Notes under the pieces: model-generated
Told to the model about the DNA's origin: nothing
Database searches by the model: none
The model's input: the letters and a program-made list of their open reading frames with translations, nothing else
Source: JABLTI01 sp035528035
GTDB lineage: Archaea > Asgardarchaeota > Heimdallarchaeia > JABLTI01
Assembly (NCBI GenBank): GCA_035528035.1
Contig: DATKZI010000013.1
Location: 1 to 64,000, forward strand
DNA length: 64,000 nucleotides
Direction: 5' to 3'
In this document: in pieces, positions 35,802-44,253 of the stretch
How the letters are laid out: each line of letters starts with the position of its first letter
Numbering within the stretch: the stretch's first letter is position 1
Translations under genes and position numbers: made by a program

Positions 35802-35823
35802 AGGTACCAAATAAGGAGTACCT
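35802..35823. promoter_or_regulatory. Inverted repeat before the DNA polymerase gene
   Basis: AGGTAC and GTACCT (35802-35807, 35818-35823) flank a ten-base spacer, 22 bases before the polymerase ATG at 35845 and just downstream of a TATA-poor AT stretch. It could be an operator; the short arms make chance plausible. Confidence 0.35.
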
Positions 35824-35844
35824 AATCTGGAGACCAATTAAATC

Positions 35845-38760
35845 ATGAACCGCAAGGAAGAAGTGCGATTCTTACTTACAGACCTTGATTACAAGTTCCA
35901 AGAAGAAGATGATTTGCCAGTTATTAGGTTATTTGGCAAAAGCAACGACACTCAAGTACTTGTTCATGTTCATGGTTTCACTCCTTATTTGTATGTTAAA
36001 AAAAATCCTGATATTGAATTTATTTTGCAAAATGATCCAATGATTAATCGTTGGCAGAAGGGAAGCACTGATGTCACGTTAAGAAGATATTTCTGGGCGG
36101 GGGAGCAATTAAAACTTGTTAAGCTCTTTGGTAAAGATCCAGCAAAGATTAAAGATATTAGTAGGGAATTAGAAAAATTAGGCTTGGAAACTTTTGAAAC
36201 CGATATCCCTTTTTTGAAGCGATTTCTGATTGACAATGATATTAAATGCTTGAATGTCATTACCGTAAAGGCTACTAAGGTTGAAAGAAAAGATGAAGAA
36301 ATTTTTGCAGAAGCTGATTTCAAGGATATTCAAACTGTTGATGATTCCGAAATCGCTTCACCAGTACTCTATTATCCATTAAAAATCATGAGTTTAAACA
36401 TTAAAATCGCTCGAGAGAATGAATCAGTTCAAGAGCTTTGGCAGAAAAAAAATAAACCGATTATTAGCTTAGCACTCATTTGGGGAACGAACGCAAAACC
36501 TGAGAATGGAAAATTAGTGCTACTGGAAGAGAATTCAGAAGATGGTGAAAAGAGACTTCTACTAGAGTTCATCAGAATTTTACATGAAGTACAACCAGAC
36601 ATTCTTTGTACCTACCAAGGTGATAGCTTTGACCTCCCTTACCTTTTCCATCGAATGTATACTCTTAAGGTACCTACTCACCTCCTTTCACTATTCAAGG
36701 ATGATGCTTGTTTTTATTCCTCACAACTACTATCCTATCGAATAAAAGGGCGAATGTGTTTTGACCTTGCTTTGAGAACTTGGGGCATTCATCCATCTTC
36801 TGGTAAGAAAGGACTATATGATATTTCTCAAGAAACACTTGGAAGGGGAAAACCTACTACTGAAGCGATTACTACCCATGCTTTTGAAGAAAATCCTATT
36901 GAGCATGGAGAAGTGCTTGCTGATAGTCAATTTTGGTTCCTCTGGAAAGAGTGGACCGTTAATGGAAAAAAAGAGAGCCTTAGTGAATTAGCAAAACGTT
37001 GCTTTTATGATTCAAAACTCATTTACGACCTTTATTGGACATTAGGAATGACGGGGTGGATTGAAACTTTACGAGTTACAGGGTTTCCCCCCGCCGAAAG
37101 CAACAGCTGCACAGAGCGTTTGAATGGAGAATTTGAGCTAATGCGGTATATGCGGCGTAAAGGTATTCTGATACCTAAACGGCCTGATAAAGAGCAAGTC
37201 GAAAAAAATAGGCTAATCAGAGAACTATATCCCCATGAGGGTGGAACTGTTCTCTATCCGATCGGTTCGCTTCATACCGGGGTATTAATAGCTGATTTTC
37301 GTTCCATGTATCCATCAGTTATGATCGCTCAGAACATCGGTGGAGAAACGTTAAAACAATGGATCCAAGCAAGTGATTATGGTGACCCGAAAAGGCTCTT
37401 TGATAAGCAGTCAAAATCTTGTCTAGCTATCATGGAAGAGACACTCATCAATAAGAGAATTTTCAAGAAAAATGAAATCAAGCGGTTAACAGAACTACTC
37501 TGTAATGAATCAGACAGTGAGAAACAAAGAGCTATAAAAGCTGCCATTGCAGTGCTTGAGAGAGAACAAAACTCTATGAAGATTGTTGCGAATAGTATGT
37601 ATGGGGCGCACTTCTACATTCGAAGTCGATTCTACACCCAAACCCTTGCTTCTGCTATTTCTGATAGTGCCCGAAGCTATCTTTTAGGTATTGAAGAAGA
37701 CCTCGCTGAAATCTCAAAGGCAATTATTCCTTGTGAGCTCATTTATGGAGACACAGATAGTGCATTCATCAAGATTTCCGACGAAAGTTTTTTCACCGAA
37801 ATCTTTACTGAATCCAATCTCGAGAGAAAGGAGAAACTCATAGCAAAATTAATGCGGATGGTCAATGTTATTATCAAAAAATTGAACAATCGCTTACCGA
37901 ATCCTCTTGAATTAAAAATTGAGGATATTGCTTATCGGATAATTTTCAAACCAGATCGAAAGAAAGCTTACAGCTATGTTAGTTTGTTAAATGATGACTT
38001 CAAAGTCAAGGGATTAGAGGCTGTTCGTTCAGATTGGTCCCCCCTTTCAAGGTCAGCTCAAAGAAAAGTTCTTGAGATACTTCTTCGTCACCCAAAAAAT
38101 ACTTCCGAAAAAGAAAATGAATTTCAAATCGCTAAGAGATTTCTCATCAATCTTGGGGCGAAAGTCCTTCAGATGCCCGTCGAAGAGTTGGTACCAAAAG
38201 TGGTTATTCTAACACCTATTCGTCGGGCACCAGAGGTTTACAAAGCAAAAACACCTGCAGTTGAAGCATTTAGACATTATGCAAAAATGGAGCAATTGAA
38301 CAGTGACAAAGAATGGATGGATTATGATAAATTTCCATGGATTATCACTGCAGGTGAAGGAGCCATCTATAATCGAGCAAGACATCCGAAATATGTTGAT
38401 GATATTGACCGTGAGCATTACATAAGAGAAATGCTTCGGTGTTGCGAAGATTTAGGGGTAAAGGTATCTTTGAAGGAAGTTCAAGGCGCGCTCCCGACGG
38501 GAAGATTGCATCACTTATTTGAAAAGGCTAATACAGGGAATGCTTTCATCATAGAAGAGGTTATTGACTTTTCAGAGCAGCATAAGCACATTAATGAACC
38601 AGTAATCGAGGCGACTATAATCGAACCTGTTAAGGAAGGAGAATTAGGTTGGAGAAATAAAGTCAAAGGAATCAGAAGAAATGTTATAAGGCAAAAAGCA
38701 GCTGATCAAACTCTTTTAGCCTTATTTTCTGAACCGTCCAATGAAGAAACTCCTAAATAA
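35845..38760 (+). CDS. Family B DNA polymerase, polymerase motifs intact, exonuclease motifs lost
   Basis: A 971-residue replicative-type fold. Polymerase motifs are complete: motif A ADFRSMYPSVM (about 483), motif B KIVANSMYGA (about 578) and motif C YGDTDSAF (about 633), so synthesis should work. The 3'-5' proofreading site is not: Exo I, normally Asp-x-Glu, reads SLNIKIAREN (Asn and Lys, about 182); Exo II reads TYQGDSFDLPYL (Gln for Asn); Exo III reads KRCFYDSKLIYDL (Tyr lost, Asp kept). C-terminal thumb motif RKAYSYV and KGLEAVRSDW are present. It should be non-proofreading, as in eukaryotic Pol zeta. It follows an SRAP/HMCES gene on the same strand. Confidence 0.92.
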   Translation: MNRKEEVRFLLTDLDYKFQEEDDLPVIRLFGKSNDTQVLVHVHGFTPYLYVKKNPDIEFILQNDPMINRWQKGSTDVTLRRYFWAGEQLKLVKLFGKDPAKIKDISRELEKLGLETFETDIPFLKRFLIDNDIKCLNVITVKATKVERKDEEIFAEADFKDIQTVDDSEIASPVLYYPLKIMSLNIKIARENESVQELWQKKNKPIISLALIWGTNAKPENGKLVLLEENSEDGEKRLLLEFIRILHEVQPDILCTYQGDSFDLPYLFHRMYTLKVPTHLLSLFKDDACFYSSQLLSYRIKGRMCFDLALRTWGIHPSSGKKGLYDISQETLGRGKPTTEAITTHAFEENPIEHGEVLADSQFWFLWKEWTVNGKKESLSELAKRCFYDSKLIYDLYWTLGMTGWIETLRVTGFPPAESNSCTERLNGEFELMRYMRRKGILIPKRPDKEQVEKNRLIRELYPHEGGTVLYPIGSLHTGVLIADFRSMYPSVMIAQNIGGETLKQWIQASDYGDPKRLFDKQSKSCLAIMEETLINKRIFKKNEIKRLTELLCNESDSEKQRAIKAAIAVLEREQNSMKIVANSMYGAHFYIRSRFYTQTLASAISDSARSYLLGIEEDLAEISKAIIPCELIYGDTDSAFIKISDESFFTEIFTESNLERKEKLIAKLMRMVNVIIKKLNNRLPNPLELKIEDIAYRIIFKPDRKKAYSYVSLLNDDFKVKGLEAVRSDWSPLSRSAQRKVLEILLRHPKNTSEKENEFQIAKRFLINLGAKVLQMPVEELVPKVVILTPIRRAPEVYKAKTPAVEAFRHYAKMEQLNSDKEWMDYDKFPWIITAGEGAIYNRARHPKYVDDIDREHYIREMLRCCEDLGVKVSLKEVQGALPTGRLHHLFEKANTGNAFIIEEVIDFSEQHKHINEPVIEATIIEPVKEGELGWRNKVKGIRRNVIRQKAADQTLLALFSEPSNEETPK

Positions 38761-38790
38761 GAGGACTAATCTATTTGGTTCCTCTTTTTC
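38760..38790 (+). terminator. Hairpin terminator after the DNA polymerase
   Basis: AGAGGA (38760-38765) pairs with TCCTCT (38780-38785), followed by TTTTT. It overlaps the end of the convergent ABC gene. Confidence 0.4.
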
Positions 38791-39803
38791 CTTGAAGTTC
38801 TTTTCTGAGTTTCTTGTTGTTCTGCAACTAATCGTCTATCCTCTGCTAGTTTTTCCTCGAGTTCATCTTCATGTTTCTTAAGCCACAATAGAGTAATATC
38901 CTCAATTGAAATACCTGAGGTTTTAATATCAATAAAACGGCCCCATTTAATTATCCTATCATGAACTTCTCCTGCTTCCTTTCTATCACTAGCAAAGAAT
39001 CGACACATCCCACCAATCATTTCATAGCGAGGCCAGATGTCATTTGCTTCTTTCTTTGTAATTGGTCCTTTTGGTATAACCATTATATCAAACATGTAAT
39101 TGAACTCTTTATGTAAATTAGCAACATCAACCATTCCTCGGACTGTTCCGCCTAATGCTATGAGAAGGATTTTATCACAGAGAACATCAACTACTTCTGG
39201 ATCATGATCAACTACTACTAAAGTTCGATCTCGACCCTGTTTCTCAAGAAATTCCAGAACGACCTGTTTCCTTCTAAAATCAATACCATTTGTGGGTTCA
39301 TCAGCGAATAGAATTTCAGGATTTTTTTGTAAACCAACACATAATCGAGTAATAGCTTTTTGCCCTTCACTAAAAGTCTCAAGTTTGGTATTCCATAAAT
39401 GATCTAATTGTAATTCTTCAATGAAATCCTTTGCTAAAGCCATATCACCGTTTGTTACTTTTACAAAGAAATCGAGTGTCTGTTTTAAGGTTAATTTCTT
39501 TTGGAAATCCATTGCTGGAGAAACAAAACTAATTCGTTTTCTAACATCTTTAATCTCTTTAACGATATCATAACCACAAATTTGGGCATTACCACCATCG
39601 GGAGAATAAATTGTTGAGAGTGTTTTAAGCAAAGTTGTTTTGCCTGAGCCATTAGGTCCTAAGAGTGCTAAAGATAATCCTTTAGGCAATTCAAAGGAAA
39701 TACCATCCAATATTCTTTTCTTGGCACCTTCATTCCGTCTTGGTAAATTACCTACAGGAAATTCTTTCACAAGAGCTTCTGAGTGAATTATTTCTTCTAC
39801 CAT
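38766..39803 (-). CDS. ABC transporter ATP-binding protein
   Basis: A 345-residue ATPase of an ABC-2 type exporter, acting on the inner face of the membrane. Walker A is LLGPNGSGKTTLLKTL, the Q-loop region SFVSPAMDFQKKLT, the signature is degenerate (FSEGQKAITRL instead of LSGGQ), Walker B is ILFADEPTNGID and the switch His is in VVDHDPEVVD. The C-terminal 100 residues carry an extra domain and a basic, Gln/Lys-rich tail. The permease gene lies 27 bases upstream, so both form an operon. Confidence 0.9.
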   Translation of the reverse strand: MVEEIIHSEALVKEFPVGNLPRRNEGAKKRILDGISFELPKGLSLALLGPNGSGKTTLLKTLSTIYSPDGGNAQICGYDIVKEIKDVRKRISFVSPAMDFQKKLTLKQTLDFFVKVTNGDMALAKDFIEELQLDHLWNTKLETFSEGQKAITRLCVGLQKNPEILFADEPTNGIDFRRKQVVLEFLEKQGRDRTLVVVDHDPEVVDVLCDKILLIALGGTVRGMVDVANLHKEFNYMFDIMVIPKGPITKKEANDIWPRYEMIGGMCRFFASDRKEAGEVHDRIIKWGRFIDIKTSGISIEDITLLWLKKHEDELEEKLAEDRRLVAEQQETQKRTSRKKRNQID

Positions 39804-39830
39804 TTTTACTTCCTCACAAAATATTTCTCC

Positions 39831-40790
39831 TTAATAGAACTCAATTGTTCCTCTTTTTCTTGCTACATTGGTCATCCAATGAACAAAATAAAATGATCCC
39901 ACAATGGAAACACCGCACACAGCAATATTGATTAAATTCATTTGACCATAAGTAAATCCTTGGAATTCAGCATCGGTAGTGATTATTGACATATCGGGAA
40001 ATCGGGCTGATGAATTATGTTCCAAGAGATATTTTCTAAAAGCGAATTGACCACTTACGATAGGTAAACACACAGCAAGAACAGGCAGCCACCAGGCACC
40101 AAAACCAGAGAGGGATTCAATCATAAAGAAATACCCACCAATAATTCGAATGATATACAACATTATTCGTACTATTGTTGTTGTTTGCTTTACTAATAGA
40201 GTAATAGATCCCATGAAAAGACTAACGCACATCATAAAGATATATGAATAAAGAATCAAGGGAATTAACATAAAAAATTCACGCGCAGTATGGGGGAGAA
40301 TTGTTCCAGGAGAACTTAAAGGTATTAACGCAAAGGTAGGGATTGCTGTTACAAGAAAAATAACGAAGAATTTTAGACTGGATGAAATATATCTTCCAAC
40401 CATTATCCCTAGAGTATCAACATTATTTGTAATTAAATACCCCATTGTTCCTCGAGCTGATTCTTCTCGTAAACAAAAAGCTGTTTCTTCATAATTTCCT
40501 GTGAATAATGTCCAATAGGCAGAAGAAGCTAATAAAAACCATGAAAAAGGATAATCTGGTGCGAATGCTCCTTGAGCTGTACCAACAGACAAACCTAGAA
40601 AACCATAAGCAACTAGATTTATTACCGTCCAGACAAATTGAATAACAAAATCAGATTTATATTGCCAGTCAGTAATCAAATTCCTTTTGACAGTAGCAAA
40701 TGTTACATCAAAAGTTGATGAAAGTGATTGTTCGTGTTTAGTATCTCCTTTAAATACACTCATTATAACCCACTTCACATATGAGTTCAT
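39831..40790 (-). CDS. ABC-2 type transporter permease
   Basis: A 319-residue membrane protein with about six helices, beginning with a 35-residue cytosolic N-terminus and a coupling-helix-like segment (KRNLITDWQYKSDFVIQF) before helix 1, as in ABC-2 permeases. It lies upstream of, and in one operon with, the ATP-binding subunit; together they would form an exporter of a drug, lipid or polysaccharide. Start ATG 40790 gives MNSYVKW; an in-frame ATG (MSVFKGD) at residue 10 is a possible alternative. Confidence 0.85.
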   Translation of the reverse strand: MNSYVKWVIMSVFKGDTKHEQSLSSTFDVTFATVKRNLITDWQYKSDFVIQFVWTVINLVAYGFLGLSVGTAQGAFAPDYPFSWFLLASSAYWTLFTGNYEETAFCLREESARGTMGYLITNNVDTLGIMVGRYISSSLKFFVIFLVTAIPTFALIPLSSPGTILPHTAREFFMLIPLILYSYIFMMCVSLFMGSITLLVKQTTTIVRIMLYIIRIIGGYFFMIESLSGFGAWWLPVLAVCLPIVSGQFAFRKYLLEHNSSARFPDMSIITTDAEFQGFTYGQMNLINIAVCGVSIVGSFYFVHWMTNVARKRGTIEFY

Positions 40791-40906
40791 AATCCTCTAA
40801 GGGATAATGAAAAGTTCTAACATAGAAGTGTCTATAACATAACAAAAACTTTGCGTAATAGGAAACGAAAAGAAAGGGAAATAAATAAAAATGAAGAGTA
40901 GATTAT

Positions 40907-41416
40907 CTACCATTCTTCATCATAATCTTCTGAGTCCCATTCAGCGTCGTCTCCACCACCATCCCAAGCTTCTTCTTCATCAGACCAGAGCTCCTCGTCT
41001 GAAACTACCTCGAGAGGTTTATCCTCTTCTGTTTTAGCTTTGGCATGTGAAGCTTTAACAGTGACACCTTCTTTTGCAAGTCGTTCCTTTGTTTTCTTTT
41101 CAGCTTCTTCAGCTTTCTGCTTCTTTGCTTCAGGAGTAATCCAGCTAATAGATACTTTAAATTCTCCGCCTTTTTTAGTAGAGATATAATCCACAGCACA
41201 TTTTACAGCGTCCTGTGAAATATCTACTTCAAACTCAGATCCTTCCCAAATAATATCTGGAATACTTTCATCTATGGAATCAGAAAGCATGATGAATAGT
41301 TCTACTAGTGCTTGTTTATCAACTTGTTTAGTCAGTGAGTACTTCATCTTTAAACCCACACAGTTTTTTTCTTTATTAGAAAATTTTTCTATTTTCTCTA
41401 ATTTATACTTTACCAT
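40907..41416 (-). CDS. Amphi-Trp domain protein with acidic C-terminal tail
   Basis: A 169-residue protein. Residues 20-95 fit the amphi-Trp domain: LKMKYSLTKQVDKQALVELF, then LSDSIDESIPDIIWEGSEFE and a final FKVSISW. The domain is common in archaea and small, with unknown function. Residues 96-130 are a charged helix and residues 135-169 are extremely acidic and Trp-rich (DEELWSDEEEAW, DDAEWDSEDYDEEW). The tail looks like an interaction or histone/ribosomal-protein-binding tail. A hairpin near 40891-40920 spans its stop and may end the transcript. Confidence 0.62.
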   Translation of the reverse strand: MVKYKLEKIEKFSNKEKNCVGLKMKYSLTKQVDKQALVELFIMLSDSIDESIPDIIWEGSEFEVDISQDAVKCAVDYISTKKGGEFKVSISWITPEAKKQKAEEAEKKTKERLAKEGVTVKASHAKAKTEEDKPLEVVSDEELWSDEEEAWDGGGDDAEWDSEDYDEEW

Positions 41417-41545
41417 TAAGTAAATTGATTTGATTTAAAGTTACTGCTTTGTAATTATGCCTTATTATTACACTTTTAATATAAAAATAATATATATTAA
41501 AACAAATATTGAGATAGTAATAATATTAAATTTGAGGTTATCGAT

Positions 41546-42796
41546 ATGGAAAAAGCAGATGAAATTTATAATTCTTTGGAACACGCATGTACGAAAGGAG
41601 AAATATCTATTGTTGAGCAGTATCTCCTTGAATTAGAGCAACTTCTTAAAAAGAATAAAGAAATCAATGAGATTTTTACTAAAGCTGTTGCTAAAACAGT
41701 AGAAACTTTTGGTGAAAAATTATCTTCTTTAAAAGTTAAAAAATATATGTCAACTATTGAACAAATTGTTCAAGAAAACCCTGGAGATAAAAATTTAGCT
41801 AGATATTATTCTAAAGTATTACTTTCTTCTTTGATTGCTATGAAATCAAAAGGACAACCAGATGTTATGAGCGAAATCATAACTGATCTGGAAAATCTAG
41901 CTGATAACAATCCTGAAAATATTGCTATATATGAAGATCTTTCATTTGCTTCACATGAAATAGTAAATTATTGGAAATCTCGAGGTGATTTTAAAGCCTT
42001 ACGTGAAAGAACACAAAAATTCAGAAAATTAGCTGAAAAGTTCCCTGATAATGAAAAAATCAAACTCGATTTATCCAAATCGCTTATTTTAGAAATAGAT
42101 AGCACAAAGAAAACCGATATCAAAAATATCGATAATTTGCTATTAGAAATTCAACATCTTTCAGAAACCACTCCCGCAAATGTGGGTTTGCAATTGGAAT
42201 GGGTGCATGCTTATAGAACTGCAATGGATAGAGGTTTAGAGAAACCTGAAGATGCCAAAAGATGGTTAGATTCGATGAAGAAAATAGCTGAAAATAATAA
42301 AGATGAAGCATTTAAATTAGAATTAGCTAAAGGATACCTTAATGTAATAGCTACTGTTGGCAGCCAGAATAAAGAAGAGCTCGAAAAGCATCTTGATGAA
42401 ATAGAGCTATTAGCACATACTACTAAAAATAATCTGGAAATACAAATAATTTATGCTCAATCATTGTTGGCTTCACTTCAAAGGGTAGGAATTAGTGATA
42501 TGGATGAAGTAAATAACATCATGAATGAGCTTAATGAATTAGAAACTAACTTTCCAAAAAATACTGATCTAATAGGAATATATATTGAATCACTTATCGG
42601 TATTATCAGTCTTTTAGCTCAAGAACAAAAAGCAAAAGAAATTGTACCATTCCTTGAAATGTTTGAAGCTTTAGATAAAAAATATCCAGAAAACCAAATA
42701 ATTCAACAAACTTATGACCAATTAATGGATATGCTAAAGATGCTCGGTTTTAAGAAAAAAACGCCCACAAAGAAAACCAGATTGGATTATATGTAA
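41546..42796 (+). CDS. Helical-repeat (TPR-like) protein
   Basis: A 416-residue soluble protein of about ten helix-pair repeats of 38-40 residues, marked by EIVEQNPGDKNLARYYS-type turns: ENPGDKN, NNPENIA, KFPDNEKIKL, TTPANVGLQL, NNKDEAFKLEL, TTKNNLEIQI, NFPKNTDLI and KYPENQIIQ. It is related to the 258-residue protein at 16108-16884. No catalytic motif. GAGGTTATC before ATG 41546 is an acceptable ribosome binding site, and a strong terminator follows at 42815. Confidence 0.65.
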   Translation: MEKADEIYNSLEHACTKGEISIVEQYLLELEQLLKKNKEINEIFTKAVAKTVETFGEKLSSLKVKKYMSTIEQIVQENPGDKNLARYYSKVLLSSLIAMKSKGQPDVMSEIITDLENLADNNPENIAIYEDLSFASHEIVNYWKSRGDFKALRERTQKFRKLAEKFPDNEKIKLDLSKSLILEIDSTKKTDIKNIDNLLLEIQHLSETTPANVGLQLEWVHAYRTAMDRGLEKPEDAKRWLDSMKKIAENNKDEAFKLELAKGYLNVIATVGSQNKEELEKHLDEIELLAHTTKNNLEIQIIYAQSLLASLQRVGISDMDEVNNIMNELNELETNFPKNTDLIGIYIESLIGIISLLAQEQKAKEIVPFLEMFEALDKKYPENQIIQQTYDQLMDMLKMLGFKKKTPTKKTRLDYM

Positions 42797-42814
42797 TTAA
42801 TTTAAAAAATTATT

Positions 42815-42841
42815 AGAAAGAGTGCTACCTCTTTCTTTTTT
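42815..42841 (+). terminator. Intrinsic-type terminator after the helical-repeat gene
   Basis: AGAAAGAG and CTCTTTCT form perfect 8-bp arms around TGCTAC and run into seven Ts. Confidence 0.7.
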
Positions 42842-42958
42842 CAAATACAATTATTTCATTATTTGTTTTCCAAAAAGTATCCCCAAATTAAGAGAATACT
42901 GAAGCAATGAAGTAAAGAAAAATAAGTATTTTTGTTAAAAGAATGAAAAAAAAGAGTA

Positions 42959-42987
42959 AGAAAGGTTAGCTCACCACTAACCTTTCT
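42959..42987 (-). terminator. Terminator hairpin after the caspase-like gene
   Basis: AGAAAGGTTAG and CTAACCTTTCT are perfect 11-bp arms around a seven-base loop. Read on the minus strand, the hairpin follows the caspase-like gene and runs into CTTACTCTTTTTTTC. Confidence 0.68.
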
Positions 42988-43012
42988 AGGACTGCTTAGT
43001 TTGCAAATCAGA

Positions 43013-44065
43013 TTAGAGAATAAAATCTCCTGGATAATAGTCGCCTTCTTGAGGGGTGTTGCCACCACCATAGGGATAAGCTGCAGAAGCATAAGCAAAG
43101 GCATCTTCCAAAGCTGTATCAGGGTTTGAACCGAAGTGATTTATCAGGGCATATTCTAAGAAGAAGTAGGTCCAAGCCCCATTCTTATAAGTTCTGACGT
43201 CATATCCAAATCCATCCTCAGTGCATGTTGTTGACATATATAATTTGTTTCCGCAAGCAGCATAAAATTCTGGGATCATACCACTTGAATAACAATGATC
43301 CATAAAGATGTGAACTTTTGGAGCTACGACACCGGCAAAGTGAGCTTGAAATTCATAATCATCTAAATAGCCATCTTCACCATTTTCACTTGATGCGCAA
43401 TCCCAGGCACAATTGTAGGACCATCCATAGCCATCGCCTCCGCCATGACCAGAGGTAATAAAGCTTATTTCGTCGCAATCTAGACTTACCAACCAATCAA
43501 TATAGTACCAGATATTTGTTTCAGTTGCAAGTCCATCAAATTTTGGATAGGGACTACTTGAATCACCTAGAACGATTATGTTTTCAGAAGCATATCCTAT
43601 TGATATGAGGTAATTGTACCAATCTGTTGCATCTTCGTCACAATAGGAGAGATCACTTATTGCTTTATAATTTGATATTCCTGCTATTAAAGCAAATTTG
43701 TCACCAGTTGGGGGTGGGGGAGGAGGTGTTACACCATTATCAACAATGACAGTGATTGTTTCAGTAGTTCGTTTAACTTTAACTTTAATTTGGTGAGAAC
43801 CATCTTCATACGAAGTTGTATTCCAATTATAACTCGTTACTTTTTTCGCTACAACTACATTATCTATATAGATCGTAGCTGAGCTCGAAACAGTTATTAT
43901 GACAGTTCCTGAGACGGTTGCTCCATTAGTTGGGTTCGTTATATACCCTCTTGGTGTTACCGCTCGAACTTCTTTGCTCATAGCAACTGTTGGAGCGATA
44001 ATTGTTATACTTGTTCCAATCATTAATACTGCAACAAGTAATACTAATAAATTGGTTTTTTTCAT
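43013..44065 (-). CDS. Secreted caspase-family (C14-like) cysteine peptidase
   Basis: A 350-residue exported protein. Residues 1-30 are a signal peptide (LLVLLVAVLMIGTSITII). Residues 36-112 are an Ig-like domain (GYITNPTNGATVSGTVIITV), then a poly-proline linker (TPPPPPPTG). The caspase-like domain (about 120-350) starts KFALIAGISNYKAI, has the catalytic His in FITSGHGGGDGYG (about 206) and the Cys in IFMDHCYSSGM (about 256). The fold is that of metacaspase/gingipain-type clan CD peptidases. Arg/Lys or Asp specificity cannot be read. Extracytoplasmic location suggests surface-protein processing or nutrient digestion rather than cell death. Confidence 0.85.
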   Translation of the reverse strand: MKKTNLLVLLVAVLMIGTSITIIAPTVAMSKEVRAVTPRGYITNPTNGATVSGTVIITVSSSATIYIDNVVVAKKVTSYNWNTTSYEDGSHQIKVKVKRTTETITVIVDNGVTPPPPPPTGDKFALIAGISNYKAISDLSYCDEDATDWYNYLISIGYASENIIVLGDSSSPYPKFDGLATETNIWYYIDWLVSLDCDEISFITSGHGGGDGYGWSYNCAWDCASSENGEDGYLDDYEFQAHFAGVVAPKVHIFMDHCYSSGMIPEFYAACGNKLYMSTTCTEDGFGYDVRTYKNGAWTYFFLEYALINHFGSNPDTALEDAFAYASAAYPYGGGNTPQEGDYYPGDFIL

Positions 44066-44253
44066 CTCATAACTCTCCAGATAACCTAAATCTCATCCAT
44101 CCTTCTACCTGAAGTAGTTGATTTCAAGTATGAGAATAATATTATAATGGAACATATGTATAGTTACTATTTAAATATTATAAACATTTTTTCCAAGACA
44201 TTTTCAGTCAGCTTACACGAAAAAAATTAGCAAAAAAACTTCATCTAATCCAA

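Noticed and set aside
40891..40920. Hairpin over the stop of the amphi-Trp gene as a strong terminator
   Set aside because: The stem is interrupted, with only about four solid central pairs, so it is mentioned with the gene but not scored as a feature.
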